From Flammeovirga kamogawensis (GTDB taxonomy: Bacteria > Bacteroidota > Bacteroidia > Cytophagales > Flammeovirgaceae), in assembly GCF_018736065.1 (NCBI RefSeq), contig NZ_CP076129.1, positions 930,001 through 994,000 on the forward strand: 64,000 bases of DNA, given 5' to 3'. Numbering within the stretch: the first letter of the stretch is position 1; the number at the start of each line of letters is the position of its first letter. Made by a program: the position numbers and the translations under genes. Shown piece by piece: positions 56,647-64,000 of the stretch. The notes below the pieces were generated by a model. That model was not told the DNA's origin. It searched no databases and was given only the letters and a program-made list of their open reading frames with translations.

Positions 56647-57186
56647 AAGTTTAAATATTAATAGTAGTGAGAGGTAATATAAAGTTACTCTTACTGGTTA
56701 GGTTAAAAAAGGCATGTAACAAAAAAACACATCACAATATATAAAACTTAAGTCATATGTTATTAGTATTACAATTATATTTATATTCAGATATTTGTTT
56801 TCCAAGACTCTTTTAAAGGTTTCATTAATAATAATGTAAACTTAGAAATTAACTATGCACTCTTTGTACATAGTTGATATAAATAAGTTAACGATAGGGT
56901 TCTGATTCACTTTTAGTGGATAGCTTTTTTAACATTTTAGCAGATAGGATATTATTAATTTTGTTATGATGATACCACTCTCAACCTTTTCTAGTTTTGG
57001 TTCTTTGAATTTGATGGGTTTTCTACTAATGAATCTAATACTATAAATAAAAGAATCACTCATTTAAAACCTGTAACTTATTCTGGAAAATGTCCTTGTT
57101 GTTATACAGATAGAACCTTATTTATTCATAGTATCGAAAGAACTACGGAACGTTTATAGAAGTACTGTATGATAAATATACCTCAT
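56647..57186. other. Intergenic region upstream of the Druantia unit with a gene remnant
   Basis: 540 bases contain the right copy of the island-flanking repeat (56901-56940). A plus-strand open stretch at 56995-57160 lacks a start codon, reads WFFEFDGFSTNES and SGKCPCCYTDRTLFIHS before a stop, and looks like a gene fragment with a CxxC pair. The promoter of druH-druE must lie in the left part, but no clear -7 match is visible. Confidence 0.4.
56901..56940 (+). repeat. Right copy of ~40-base imperfect direct repeat flanking the defence island
   Basis: This shares the core TTCTGATTCACTTTT exactly with 33669-33710, and then 18 of 23 positions ending TTTTTAACATTT. It lies 255 bases upstream of druH, in the same orientation as the left copy. 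Confidence 0.6.
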
Positions 57187-57368
57187 TTAGAAGAGTTCCA
57201 TCATATAAGGATTTAACCCTTCCAACATGTCATTAGTAATGACTACCCATTCTTTTTTAGATGGAATGAAAATATACTAATTTCATCTAAAGCATATTTA
57301 ATCCTTGTATGCGAATGAAATTTATTTTTATGCTTTATAAAAGCATCTTGTAAAGAAACAATACCCAT
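57187..57368 (-). pseudogene. Frameshifted small gene, function unknown
   Basis: From the ATG at 57368 the frame reads MGIVSLQDAFIKHKNKF through TRIKYALDEIS. One added base near 57280 would continue into YIFIPSKKEWVVITNDMLEG and LNPYMMELF, ending at the TAA 57187-57189. As written the first frame stops at a TAG after 42 codons. The second half has the look of a small acidic/aromatic protein such as an immunity protein. It follows the frameshifted glycine-rich gene by seven bases, so both belonged to one operon. No family is recognised. Confidence 0.4.
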
Positions 57369-57375
57369 AATACTT

Positions 57376-57659
57376 TTATTTATTTCCCTTTTTATTCTTT
57401 AATGCCTTTGCAGTTAAAGAGCCAATTGTTACTCCTATAACTGCAACTGGTAAAGTACCAGAAACGGCCCCAAATGCTCCTGCAATCCCAATTGTAGATC
57501 CAAGAACTCCTCCACTAACTCCACCGACAGCACCACCTTTTATTTCGTCTTTATTTTTTTTTGCTACTTCAACGGTTTTCTCAATAATACCATCAGATTA
57601 ATTAATTCAGAAGTAACTTCAACACCTTTAGTCAACGCTTTTTTTAAGAAATTTTTCAT
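57376..57659 (-). pseudogene. Frameshifted glycine-rich small membrane protein gene
   Basis: The ATG at 57659 reads MKNFLKKALTKGVEVTSELI and then, in its own frame, runs into a TAG. One added base near 57600 would continue into SDGIIEKTVEVAKKNKDEIK and a Gly-rich hydrophobic stretch (GGAVGGVSGGVLGSTIGIAG, GTLPVAVIGVTIGSLT), ending KNKKGNK at the TAA 57376. The GxxxG spacing is of the glycine-zipper type, suggesting membrane insertion. It lies 26 bases after the YaaW-like gene and seems to belong to its operon. A true pseudogene, a programmed shift or an assembly error are all possible. Confidence 0.5.
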
Positions 57660-57685
57660 TGCATTATTTATTTTTTATATAAAAA

Positions 57686-59131
57686 TTAAAACCTATACAT
57701 TTCATCTTCATCTAGATACTTTTTCCTTAGAATATGGATGTTTATAACAGCTGGAGTTAATCGTTTAAAATCAGAGTCAAATGCTTTCCAAACAAAAGCA
57801 CCTCCAAGAGCAATCCATCCAACTGGACCTATTATAACTGAAAGAGCTTTTGTCATACCTGTATATACACCAAATGATAATGTTATACCTAAAGCACTTG
57901 TTAAAGCACCTAATGCTGTTGTTGCCATCATATAAACGCCAAATCCTGAAGCCTGAGCCAAGAGCATTGATCCTCCAACACCTGCAAATCCTTTTACATT
58001 ATTTAAACCTCTTTTTTCGGCTTCTTTAATAAATTCCTGTTCAAGTTTAAGACGTTCCTCTTTTGTTAATTTATTAAGTGCCTTTTGAAAAGACTTTTCA
58101 ACAATTTTTTGCTCTTTTTGAGCAATTGTAAGGTGACTATCATTTATCGATAAGTGATTCATAACCTTATCTACAACATCCAAGTAAGTATACTCATCGA
58201 AACTATTTAATAAGTTTTTACTTTTACTTTGAAGTTTCTCTTTAATAAGAGAAGTTGATGTTATATCTAAAATTTTTAAAAGGTTATCAATCTCTGTTTT
58301 ATTCGCATGATATAGAATATTATCAATATCTCTCCAACTCCTATTTTTCGGAGAATGAAATTTTATTTTATAATCTAGATTGTAGTTCTGAGTTATAACA
58401 GGACAAATAGTTAAATCGAATACATCATTTTTTTGAATAGAATACTCTACTTTATAAGACTCTAAATCAATAATATCTTTACCTAATAATATTTTTAATT
58501 TACCTTCATTCAATTTTACTACAAATTTATTTCTTATACTTTTTCTATGCTCTAGATCATTATTAATTTTATTAATTAAGTTATTCTCATTTAAGGTACT
58601 TGTAATTTTTTTGTTTAATAGATCTTTTATCTCAGATTTTTCTAGCTGAATATCTTTAAACAATTGAATTATTTTATCTTCTCTTAATCTGTCTTGTGAT
58701 AATTCATTAAAAACAACATAAGGGTTATTAATAGTAGAATAGACTGAAGGTTCTAATACTTGTTTGAATAAATCAATATCAAATGCTGTTTTATTTAGCT
58801 CTAAATAATAATAAGTTGCTTGATCTGCTCTTAAAAATTCAGCTTCTAAATTAGAATTGTCTAGTTTGAATAAATAATTAGAATTATTTTCAAAATAAGT
58901 GATTTTAAATACTATTCTTTCATAATATCTAATACTAACCTCAATAAGGTATTCTAGTGAAATTACATCTAAAAGAAATGCCTTGACAATATTCTCAAGT
59001 GGTTGATTAATTTTCTTAAAAAAAATAGAATCACTTTCTAATTGTGCAATGAACCTTATTAAGTTGTTGTTATCTAAAGAAGAATATATTTGTTTTCTCT
59101 TTTTAAAGTTATCGAGTAATTGATGAATCAT
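57686..59131 (-). CDS. Protein with C-terminal YaaW-like domain and Gly-rich membrane segments
   Basis: This is a 481-residue protein. The first ~320 residues are helical and beta-mixed with no recognised family. From ~345 it has a charged helix (NKLTKEERLKLEQEFIKEAE), then Gly/Ala-rich hydrophobic stretches (GVGGSMLLAQASGFGVYMMA; TALGALTSALGITLSFGVYT). It ends in a block similar to the YaaW C-terminus: IGPVGWIALGGAFVWKAFD, KRLTPAVINIHILRKKY. In the YaaW-like protein at 34921-35607 the corresponding block is GGPIGWIATGAWLAFD. Its start is one base after the stop of the 104-residue gene, indicating one operon. A pore-forming or membrane-stress role is only a guess. Confidence 0.65.
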   Translation of the reverse strand: MIHQLLDNFKKRKQIYSSLDNNNLIRFIAQLESDSIFFKKINQPLENIVKAFLLDVISLEYLIEVSIRYYERIVFKITYFENNSNYLFKLDNSNLEAEFLRADQATYYYLELNKTAFDIDLFKQVLEPSVYSTINNPYVVFNELSQDRLREDKIIQLFKDIQLEKSEIKDLLNKKITSTLNENNLINKINNDLEHRKSIRNKFVVKLNEGKLKILLGKDIIDLESYKVEYSIQKNDVFDLTICPVITQNYNLDYKIKFHSPKNRSWRDIDNILYHANKTEIDNLLKILDITSTSLIKEKLQSKSKNLLNSFDEYTYLDVVDKVMNHLSINDSHLTIAQKEQKIVEKSFQKALNKLTKEERLKLEQEFIKEAEKRGLNNVKGFAGVGGSMLLAQASGFGVYMMATTALGALTSALGITLSFGVYTGMTKALSVIIGPVGWIALGGAFVWKAFDSDFKRLTPAVINIHILRKKYLDEDEMYRF

Positions 59132-59132
59132 T

Positions 59133-59447
59133 TTATTTATACTTTAGTATTAATTCAGATAACATAATGTAGTTTTCTATATCTTTATTATTATTAAATA
59201 CCTTTAATAGATGTTCTTTATTTAGAATTATCTTTTCAAGGTCTATTTTATCTAAAATTCTATTCAAGAGATCTATTGATTCTCTTTTAGATTTTATTTC
59301 TTTAATTATATCTTGGTTGATATACTGCTTTAAATCTCCATTCATAATCTTGTCAAGAAATTCCATCCTATTTTTAGTTATATCAACTTCTTTAGAACAC
59401 CCTTCAAAATTGTTATTCCTTATTCTTTTGTATTGATCTATATTCAT
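59133..59447 (-). CDS. Small helical hypothetical protein, first gene of the YaaW-like operon
   Basis: This 104-residue protein is rich in Lys, Glu, Ile and Asn and is predicted to be all-helical (EFLDKIMNGDLKQYINQDII; KSKRESIDLLNRILDKIDLE). It has no signal peptide or hydrophobic segment. Its stop is separated by one base from the start of the YaaW-like protein gene, so the two are almost certainly co-translated and may form a complex. I do not recognise a family. The gene is transcribed away from a 30-base perfect palindrome at 59543-59572. Confidence 0.5.
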   Translation of the reverse strand: MNIDQYKRIRNNNFEGCSKEVDITKNRMEFLDKIMNGDLKQYINQDIIKEIKSKRESIDLLNRILDKIDLEKIILNKEHLLKVFNNNKDIENYIMLSELILKYK

Positions 59448-59542
59448 GGCTTGTATTTAACATAAATTAATAACATCAATAAAAGGACAATTATGAATTA
59501 TGATATGCTGTAAATATTCACATTTATTCGAAGTGGTGTTGT

Positions 59543-59572
59543 AGTTCATTTTAAGTATACTTAAAATGAACT
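59543..59572. promoter_or_regulatory. Perfect 30-base palindrome between divergent genes
   Basis: AGTTCATTTTAAGT is followed directly by its exact reverse complement around a central AT. It lies 96 bases before the gene at 59447 (minus) and 110 bases before the gene at 59682 (plus). Because both genes point away from it, it is not placed as a terminator. An operator for a dimeric regulator or a cruciform-type site is more likely. Confidence 0.5.
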
Positions 59573-59681
59573 ATTATAGAATATTTTCAAATTGTTAATA
59601 TTTGTTATACAAAAATCAGAGATATGTCATAAATAAGTTTTTATCTGTCATACAATTATAAACCTAAAACAAACAAATTAA

Positions 59682-60848
59682 ATGAGAAACTATTTTTTAT
59701 TAGGGCTTTTAATCAGCCTATTTTTTAGCTGTTCACCGATGAACGAGGCTATGCTAAACGGTGATATTTCACCAAACACAAAAGGAGCTAACGGACATTT
59801 GCCATTTAACCAACTTGACTTTATTAAGTCTGAATTTCAAAAAGTTTATTCTTACTCTCAGTTTGATAGTAATACGTTACTATTCGATCAAGCAACAATG
59901 GAGATTCAAGGAGCAGAAAGAGTTATTTTTGTACCTCTAAAAAAAAATGATTTAGAATACCCTCAATTTTTACGGTTGAATCAAAACTATAATGATACTA
60001 ATTATACATTTAATTTAGTCATTATGCAGTACAAGTATCAAGATGCAATGTTATTATCAACTTATAATTTTAAAGAATCGTTACAAACGTTTCACGGTAC
60101 TATTGCTGTTCTTGATTTAATGGATCCTCTACAAAAAACAGTAAATTATCATAGATTTATTCGAGGGAAAGAAGTAACTAAAAGAGAAAGGTTTCATGGA
60201 ACAACAAGTTTTTCTCATTCTTGTACTGATGGGCAGTGCGGTGATGGTGGAGGAACAACTCCAAACGATTTTAGAGGATTAGGAACAAACGGAGGCATAA
60301 GACAGTTAGGAGGTGTAACTATAAAATCAGGCAGTTATCCTAATAGCAATAATTTAGGTGGTTTCGGAAAAGGCTTAACAAATTCACCTAATCATTTTGG
60401 GAATGGTAATCAGGGTTCAATCAGCGGTGGAGATGGAAGCGGAAGCACAACACGAGGGTATAAAGTAAAAAGTAGAGCAGAAGCAGAACGATTTGCCAAA
60501 ACAAAATTCAAAAGTTCCATTCAAAATCGAATACAACAACAAGGACCTAAAAAATATATAGGTACGGCTACACGTTCTAATCCACTCATAACAATAACGT
60601 ATGAAGTATATAAAGAAAATGGAAAATGGAATGTAAAAGAATCAGTAACGGGTTTTGTTTTTGCTAATAAATACAAAATATCTAGCGTTAGATCAGAATC
60701 AAATGGAAACGAGACAACTCTTAAAGTAACAGGTATAATGTCTCTGGGTTTCAATGTGATGAATTCTAATCTTTCAATCTCAAGAAGAGATGTTACTGAA
60801 ATTGTCATTGATAATAAGAAAAACAGAATTAAAAAAATAATAGATTAA
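59682..60848 (+). CDS. Lipoprotein with Gly/Asn-rich linker and separate C-terminal domain
   Basis: This 388-residue protein has a lipobox at Cys17 (LLISLFFSC). Residues ~30-170 form an N-terminal domain (AERVIFVPLKKNDLEYPQF, FNLVIMQYKYQDAMLLSTYN) of a kind seen at the front of Bacteroidota surface proteins. Residues ~180-265 are a low-complexity linker with CTDGQCGDGGG and many Gly, Asn and Ser. The C-terminal ~120 residues (SRAEAERFAKTKFKSSIQNR; ITITYEVYKENGKWNVKES) form a distinct domain. Two small membrane-protein genes follow, the first after two bases. The modular form with swappable-looking tail recalls polymorphic toxins, but no known toxin motif is visible. Confidence 0.6.
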   Translation: MRNYFLLGLLISLFFSCSPMNEAMLNGDISPNTKGANGHLPFNQLDFIKSEFQKVYSYSQFDSNTLLFDQATMEIQGAERVIFVPLKKNDLEYPQFLRLNQNYNDTNYTFNLVIMQYKYQDAMLLSTYNFKESLQTFHGTIAVLDLMDPLQKTVNYHRFIRGKEVTKRERFHGTTSFSHSCTDGQCGDGGGTTPNDFRGLGTNGGIRQLGGVTIKSGSYPNSNNLGGFGKGLTNSPNHFGNGNQGSISGGDGSGSTTRGYKVKSRAEAERFAKTKFKSSIQNRIQQQGPKKYIGTATRSNPLITITYEVYKENGKWNVKESVTGFVFANKYKISSVRSESNGNETTLKVTGIMSLGFNVMNSNLSISRRDVTEIVIDNKKNRIKKIID

Positions 60849-60850
60849 AT

Positions 60851-61039
60851 ATGTTAGATTCATTAACTTTTGACCAGTTTACTTATTTAGGTTTTTTTAT
60901 TCACTTATTTATATTTTGTGTAGCATTTAGTTTATTTCTTTACGTTCTAAATATATTATTTTTATGGAGAAAAAATCTAAAATTAAATAATGAATATTTA
61001 AATATTCTTATAAAAAAAGAAAAAGAAGAAAGCAAGTAG
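60851..61039 (+). CDS. Small membrane protein, partner of the lipoprotein
   Basis: This is a 62-residue protein with one long hydrophobic helix (FFIHLFIFCVAFSLFLYVLN) followed by a basic and then acidic cytoplasmic tail (WRKNLKLNNEYL; KKEKEESK). It starts two bases after the lipoprotein stop, so it is translated from the same message. By position it may protect against or anchor the lipoprotein's C-terminal domain. No family is recognised. Confidence 0.5.
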   Translation: MLDSLTFDQFTYLGFFIHLFIFCVAFSLFLYVLNILFLWRKNLKLNNEYLNILIKKEKEESK

Positions 61040-61146
61040 TTTGTACCCCTTGAATTAAGACGGTTTGAGGGGCTTATTTTTCAAAGTCAAATAAAAGACC
61101 GATAAGAATAGAAAGTTCTTCTAGTTCTTCAAGACCTTAAGCTAGT

Positions 61147-61362
61147 ATGAAAAATGTAAAACACGAGAAAATAAAAAAAAAGTCACTTTCATTTTTACTC
61201 TTGTATAATCAAGTAACATCTATTGGTTTTATTTTGTATCTAGTTTATTCTCTTTTAAAAGATGAAATAAATACAGAATTTTTTATTTATTCATTTAGTT
61301 TTATAGGTGTAAGTAATCTTTTATTATTATCATTCATATACTTTTTTCTTAAAAGAGCGTAA
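61147..61362 (+). CDS. Small two-helix membrane protein
   Basis: This is a 71-residue protein with a basic N-terminus (KHEKIKKKSLS) and two hydrophobic segments (LLLYNQVTSIGFILYLVYSL; FIYSFSFIGVSNLLLLSFIY) ending in a positively charged tail. It lies 107 bases after the previous small membrane protein on the same strand, and its stop codon overlaps the start of a strong terminator. It is probably the last gene of the three-gene unit that begins with the lipoprotein. Function is unknown. Confidence 0.5.
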   Translation: MKNVKHEKIKKKSLSFLLLYNQVTSIGFILYLVYSLLKDEINTEFFIYSFSFIGVSNLLLLSFIYFFLKRA

Positions 61363-61402
61363 AAAAGAGACCTCCAAATCATGATTTGGAGGTCTCTTTT
61401 TT
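61361..61402. terminator. Strong perfect palindromic terminator
   Basis: AAAAAAGAGACCTCCAAATC is followed by AT and its exact reverse complement, giving a 42-base perfect palindrome with A and T ends. It works in either direction and closes the unit that ends at 61362. Confidence 0.95.
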
Positions 61403-61685
61403 AGAGCGTTTGTCTCGTCCTGAATTAGTGTTACACAAAACGTAACATTATGAATGAAGATCAAGAATATCAGATTATAAAGGGATAAATCATAAAACAA
61501 ATCAAATACAAGTGTTAATAATAAATTTATTAATTCTTTTGTTGAATGATTAATAAGAAAATAGATAAAGTAACAAACTAAATCAGTAACCTTTTATGTA
61601 ATTATAAATTTGCCTTAATTACAACCTTTTTCATACCTACCCAGAAAACAAAACACTATTGACCGTAATGCCAAATAAAAATAAA

Positions 61686-62246
61686 TTAGTTAATTCGTAA
61701 TTTATTTAGATATTTTTTATACATCAAATAAGTCCAAACAAAGATAAAACTAACAATAGGTAGTAAAATAATAACCAAGACATATTTCAAACGATAATAT
61801 TCAGTATAAAATGACTCTGTATTATTTATTAATAACCACATTATAGTTGTAATTAATCCTACATATGCAAACGATACTGGTAAAATATGTCCTAAATAAT
61901 ACTTCATTCTTTTGTAACTTTTGGGGAATTTATAGAACACAGATAACCAACTTTCTTTAACTCCTAAAAATAAATACGCTATAATATTACTATAAGAATA
62001 TCCTTTTTCATTAGGTAGTAAATCAAAGGGTTTAAAAATCACTAAATAGAATGTGTATATTACATAAATTACAACTACAGTTATTATGAATGTTAAAATA
62101 GACCATGAAGAAATTCCAAAAATAGAAACTATTGGATTTGCCTCTTTTGATAAATCAGGAGTGAATTGATATGTATAGTATACATCAAGTATTCTTGATA
62201 TTATAATCCAACTAGATATTAGAAAAAAATATAATTTTTTATTCAT
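61686..62246 (-). CDS. Multi-pass membrane protein (DUF5658-like)
   Basis: This protein has 186 residues from the ATG at 62246, and a TTG 18 bases upstream is less likely. It has five or so hydrophobic helices. The first (KLYFFLISSWIIISRILDVY) runs into YTYQFTPDLSKEANPIVS, a pattern of small membrane proteins with a conserved Asp in helix one and a Glu-Ala-Asn-Pro loop. Others are WSILTFIITVVVIYVIYTFY and VLVIILLPIVSFIFVWTYL. It lies downstream of the lanthipeptide precursor on the same strand with a 121-base gap and might serve in its export or immunity. That link is by position only. Confidence 0.55.
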   Translation of the reverse strand: MNKKLYFFLISSWIIISRILDVYYTYQFTPDLSKEANPIVSIFGISSWSILTFIITVVVIYVIYTFYLVIFKPFDLLPNEKGYSYSNIIAYLFLGVKESWLSVFYKFPKSYKRMKYYLGHILPVSFAYVGLITTIMWLLINNTESFYTEYYRLKYVLVIILLPIVSFIFVWTYLMYKKYLNKLRIN

Positions 62247-62367
62247 TATTTTAGTATTTAACAAAATGTTTTACAGTAAGCACTCAACTATAATCATAGT
62301 TCTTAATTTTAAGAAAAATAATTATGTTTGAGTACATAATAGTTATGATTTAAAAATCAGTTGTTCT

Positions 62368-62577
62368 TTAATTTTCCGATGATAAAGCATCATTTGGAAT
62401 AATTGTTGTTAAGGGTATTAACACGGTAACAATACAAGAAGGACTTGTACCTCCTTTTGTATTTGATAATTCTTCATCAGACAATTCTACAACTATTCTT
62501 TTTTCAAATAGTTCTTCAGCCTGAATTGATTTCTTAGCAACAGACTTTAAATCCTTATTAGATTTAATAAAATCCAT
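62368..62577 (-). CDS. RiPP precursor peptide with Gly-Gly leader (lanthipeptide-type)
   Basis: This is a 69-residue precursor. The leader contains IQAEELFEKRIVVELSDEEL and ends NTKGG, the double-glycine signal cut by C39-type peptidases during ABC export. The predicted core is TSPSCIVTVLIPLTTIIPND followed by ALSSEN: 26 residues with one Cys and many Ser/Thr. With a LanC gene nearby, the single Cys would form one lanthionine or methyllanthionine ring, leaving other Ser/Thr to be dehydrated or free. It lies 156 bases after the truncated oxidoreductase gene. The identity as a precursor is well supported by the leader and the neighbour. The final structure is inference. Confidence 0.78.
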   Translation of the reverse strand: MDFIKSNKDLKSVAKKSIQAEELFEKRIVVELSDEELSNTKGGTSPSCIVTVLIPLTTIIPNDALSSEN

Positions 62578-62733
62578 AATTATTATAAATAATTGTATGT
62601 ATAAAACATCCTTTTTTTTGGGAGAGTTTTGGGATACACAAACTCTAATTATATTTGATCGATGTATAATTTTACAAAGAATTGGTATTTATCACATTGC
62701 AAAGGTGAATTATGTTAATGAAATATATTTTAT

Positions 62734-63117
62734 CTAAATAATGCAAACATTAGGCTTTTTTATTCTATCAAATATGGGTGTTTCCCGATATAAAAGCAAA
62801 AGTCCAGTAGGCGTTTTAAATACCTGAACATCAAGATTTAATGCTACTTCATATGAAGAGTAATAATTTAACAATACCCCCGCAACACTAACATTAATTT
62901 GATCCGTATTATTTAAAATAAGTAGGAGTAACATTTGTGGACTAGACCATGCATTGCTTGAAGAATAATTGTGATGTTCTGTTAACCAAATTCTAGAAAA
63001 ACCTAAACGGTCAGCATACTCAGCATACTCCATGACATCAAGAATCTTTCCCGTACTACTATAGTCAGTTTTCCTAATACCAAAGTCTAGTAATCCAAGT
63101 TTAATTTTTTGTTCCAT
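62734..63117 (-). pseudogene. Truncated luciferase-like (LLM) flavin-dependent oxidoreductase
   Basis: The first ~95 of 127 residues match the N-terminus of LLM-class flavin oxidoreductases (KIKLGLLDFGIR; YAEYADRLGFSRIWLTEHHN; INVSVAGVLLNYYSSYEVAL). Full-length members have over 300 residues. After ALNL the sequence departs from the family (VFKTPTGLLLLYRETPIF) and stops. No other frame downstream restores the barrel. So this is a fragment, probably with an internal deletion, although a shortened protein could still be made. In related RiPP clusters such enzymes modify the peptide, so the loss may simplify the product of this cluster. Confidence 0.65.
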
Positions 63118-63280
63118 TACTTAAAGTGAAAATTAATATTATCAATGATGAATAATAAGATGATTAAATACTATAAACCTCTATTTTACATAACGATTAA
63201 TAATAAATGAACAATATTAAAAGGATATACTGTTAATAGCACAACATTAATCATTTTCTTTACGGACTTATAAGTAAAAA

Positions 63281-64000
63281 CTAATCTAGAATAAATAATT
63301 CATTCCATTTATCAGTGCTATCTTTATTCAAGAATGAAAGTAAGCTTAGTAAAGTACCTCCTCCACCTTCTAAAAGGCATGATTGATTCTTAGTTTTAAG
63401 CATTTTGATTTGCTCTTCAATATTTTCCAATGTAAATGATAACCAATAAGCACTCGCTTCAAAGAAAATGTTCTTATTGGTCTTTTTATAAAAACTATTA
63501 AAGATATAAGCTACTCCAGCAGATCCATGGCAGAAAAATGAAGTTCCAATTTTAGCAGTTTCTATATTTCTAATATAAGCTACTCTAGTTGAAATCTCAG
63601 TTGCTCTTTCTATATAATTGGGGTTGTTAAATATCTTCCCTAACTTAAAGTACATCACGGCAAAATTAAGATCTCCAAAACACCATGCTAATCGAGAATC
63701 ATAAAACTCTAAATTTGCAGGGTCATCAAGAGGTAAAGTATCAATAAAACTCACTGCATATAAAGAGTTACCGTTCGTTTCTTCTAACTTTCTTTTCTTC
63801 CCTTCTATATATTTTACCCCTTGCTCAATGATATATTGTATTTTTTCCTTTTTTAGTCCCTTCTCATAAGCGTGACTTAATATGATAAGTTGACCAGCAA
63901 GACCATGAGCTAAACCTAAGTTATACTCTTCTTCAACCGCCTCAAATAACACAGTATTTATCATTCGAAGGCCCTGTTCATCAATTTTAGCTTTTGTAAA
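63281..64000 (-). CDS. lanC: LanC-like lanthionine cyclase, 5' end off the window
   Basis: This is the C-terminal ~239 residues of a lanthipeptide cyclase, and the frame is open through base 64000, so the start lies outside. The first ATG in the window (63964) is probably internal. LanC motifs are present: GLAHGLAG (17-24 from that Met), WCFGD with the first zinc Cys (Cys95) and CHGSAG with the Cys145-His146 zinc pair. It would catalyse addition of the precursor's Cys to a dehydrated Ser/Thr. It lies upstream of the truncated oxidoreductase and the precursor on the same strand, forming the visible edge of a biosynthetic cluster whose dehydratase and transporter should lie to the right. Confidence 0.88.
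   Translation of the reverse strand, partial: FTKAKIDEQGLRMINTVLFEAVEEEYNLGLAHGLAGQLIILSHAYEKGLKKEKIQYIIEQGVKYIEGKKRKLEETNGNSLYAVSFIDTLPLDDPANLEFYDSRLAWCFGDLNFAVMYFKLGKIFNNPNYIERATEISTRVAYIRNIETAKIGTSFFCHGSAGVAYIFNSFYKKTNKNIFFEASAYWLSFTLENIEEQIKMLKTKNQSCLLEGGGGTLLSLLSFLNKDSTDKWNELFILD

Noticed and set aside
34024-59447. Integrated prophage or conjugative element
   Set aside because: I see no integrase, tRNA, relaxase, capsid or tail genes, and the flanking repeats are imperfect.
62621-62645. Hairpin GAGTTT/AAACTC upstream of the RiPP precursor
   Set aside because: It is only six base pairs with a 10-base loop and no T-run. It is too weak to call a terminator or operator.
1-64000. CRISPR array, rRNA or tRNA genes
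   Set aside because: I noticed no regularly spaced direct repeats and no cloverleaf or rRNA-like stretch by eye. A tRNAscan or CRISPR finder run could overturn this.

Overview
The window is AT-rich DNA from a member of the Bacteroidota. The evidence is a SusC/SusD pair, a hybrid two-component regulator fused to an AraC domain, lipoprotein signal peptides and candidate promoters of the Bacteroidota type (TAnnTTTG). Two formylglycine-type sulfatases beside family-2 glycosidases suggest a marine bacterium that degrades sulfated polysaccharides. A Flammeovirga-like Cytophagales bacterium is my guess, not a demonstration.

Positions 1-21351, all on the minus strand, are one polysaccharide utilization locus (PUL). 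In transcription order it holds a GH2 glycosidase and the hybrid sensor/regulator, a ~950-base control region, a surface glycan-binding lipoprotein, SusC, SusD, two sulfatases, a parallel beta-helix protein and a second GH2 enzyme that runs off the left edge. The regulator would sense a released oligosaccharide and switch on the rest. Hairpins in three of the gaps probably set transcript ratios. The substrate is likely a sulfated galactan or a similar algal polymer, but cannot be fixed from sequence.

Positions 21874-31591 hold housekeeping-like envelope genes. These are two beta-barrel proteins with overlapping stop codons, a small coiled-coil protein, an RND efflux operon (permease, membrane-fusion lipoprotein, and a TolC protein with an extra N-terminal substrate-binding-like domain) and a hypothetical membrane-associated protein.

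Positions 31600-34020 are a decayed intergenic zone with repeats, a frameshifted small-peptide gene and a stretch of visibly higher GC. From 34024 to 56646 lies a defence island. It holds a YaaW-family protein with a partner, a type I restriction-modification system (hsdR on plus, hsdM-hsdS on minus), a large composite protein with RNAP-alpha-CTD-like, sigma-region-4-like, winged-helix and HEPN-like parts between hsdR and hsdS, a WYL regulator, and a two-gene unit that I read as Druantia type III (DruH plus the giant DUF1998 helicase DruE). Imperfect 40-base direct repeats lie on both sides of the island, and a second YaaW-like protein lies just beyond it with two frameshifted small genes.

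Positions 59682-61362 hold a lipoprotein with two small membrane proteins and end in a perfect palindromic terminator. The right end (62368-64000) is the edge of a lanthipeptide-type RiPP cluster: a Gly-Gly leader precursor, a truncated luciferase-like oxidoreductase and a partial LanC cyclase.
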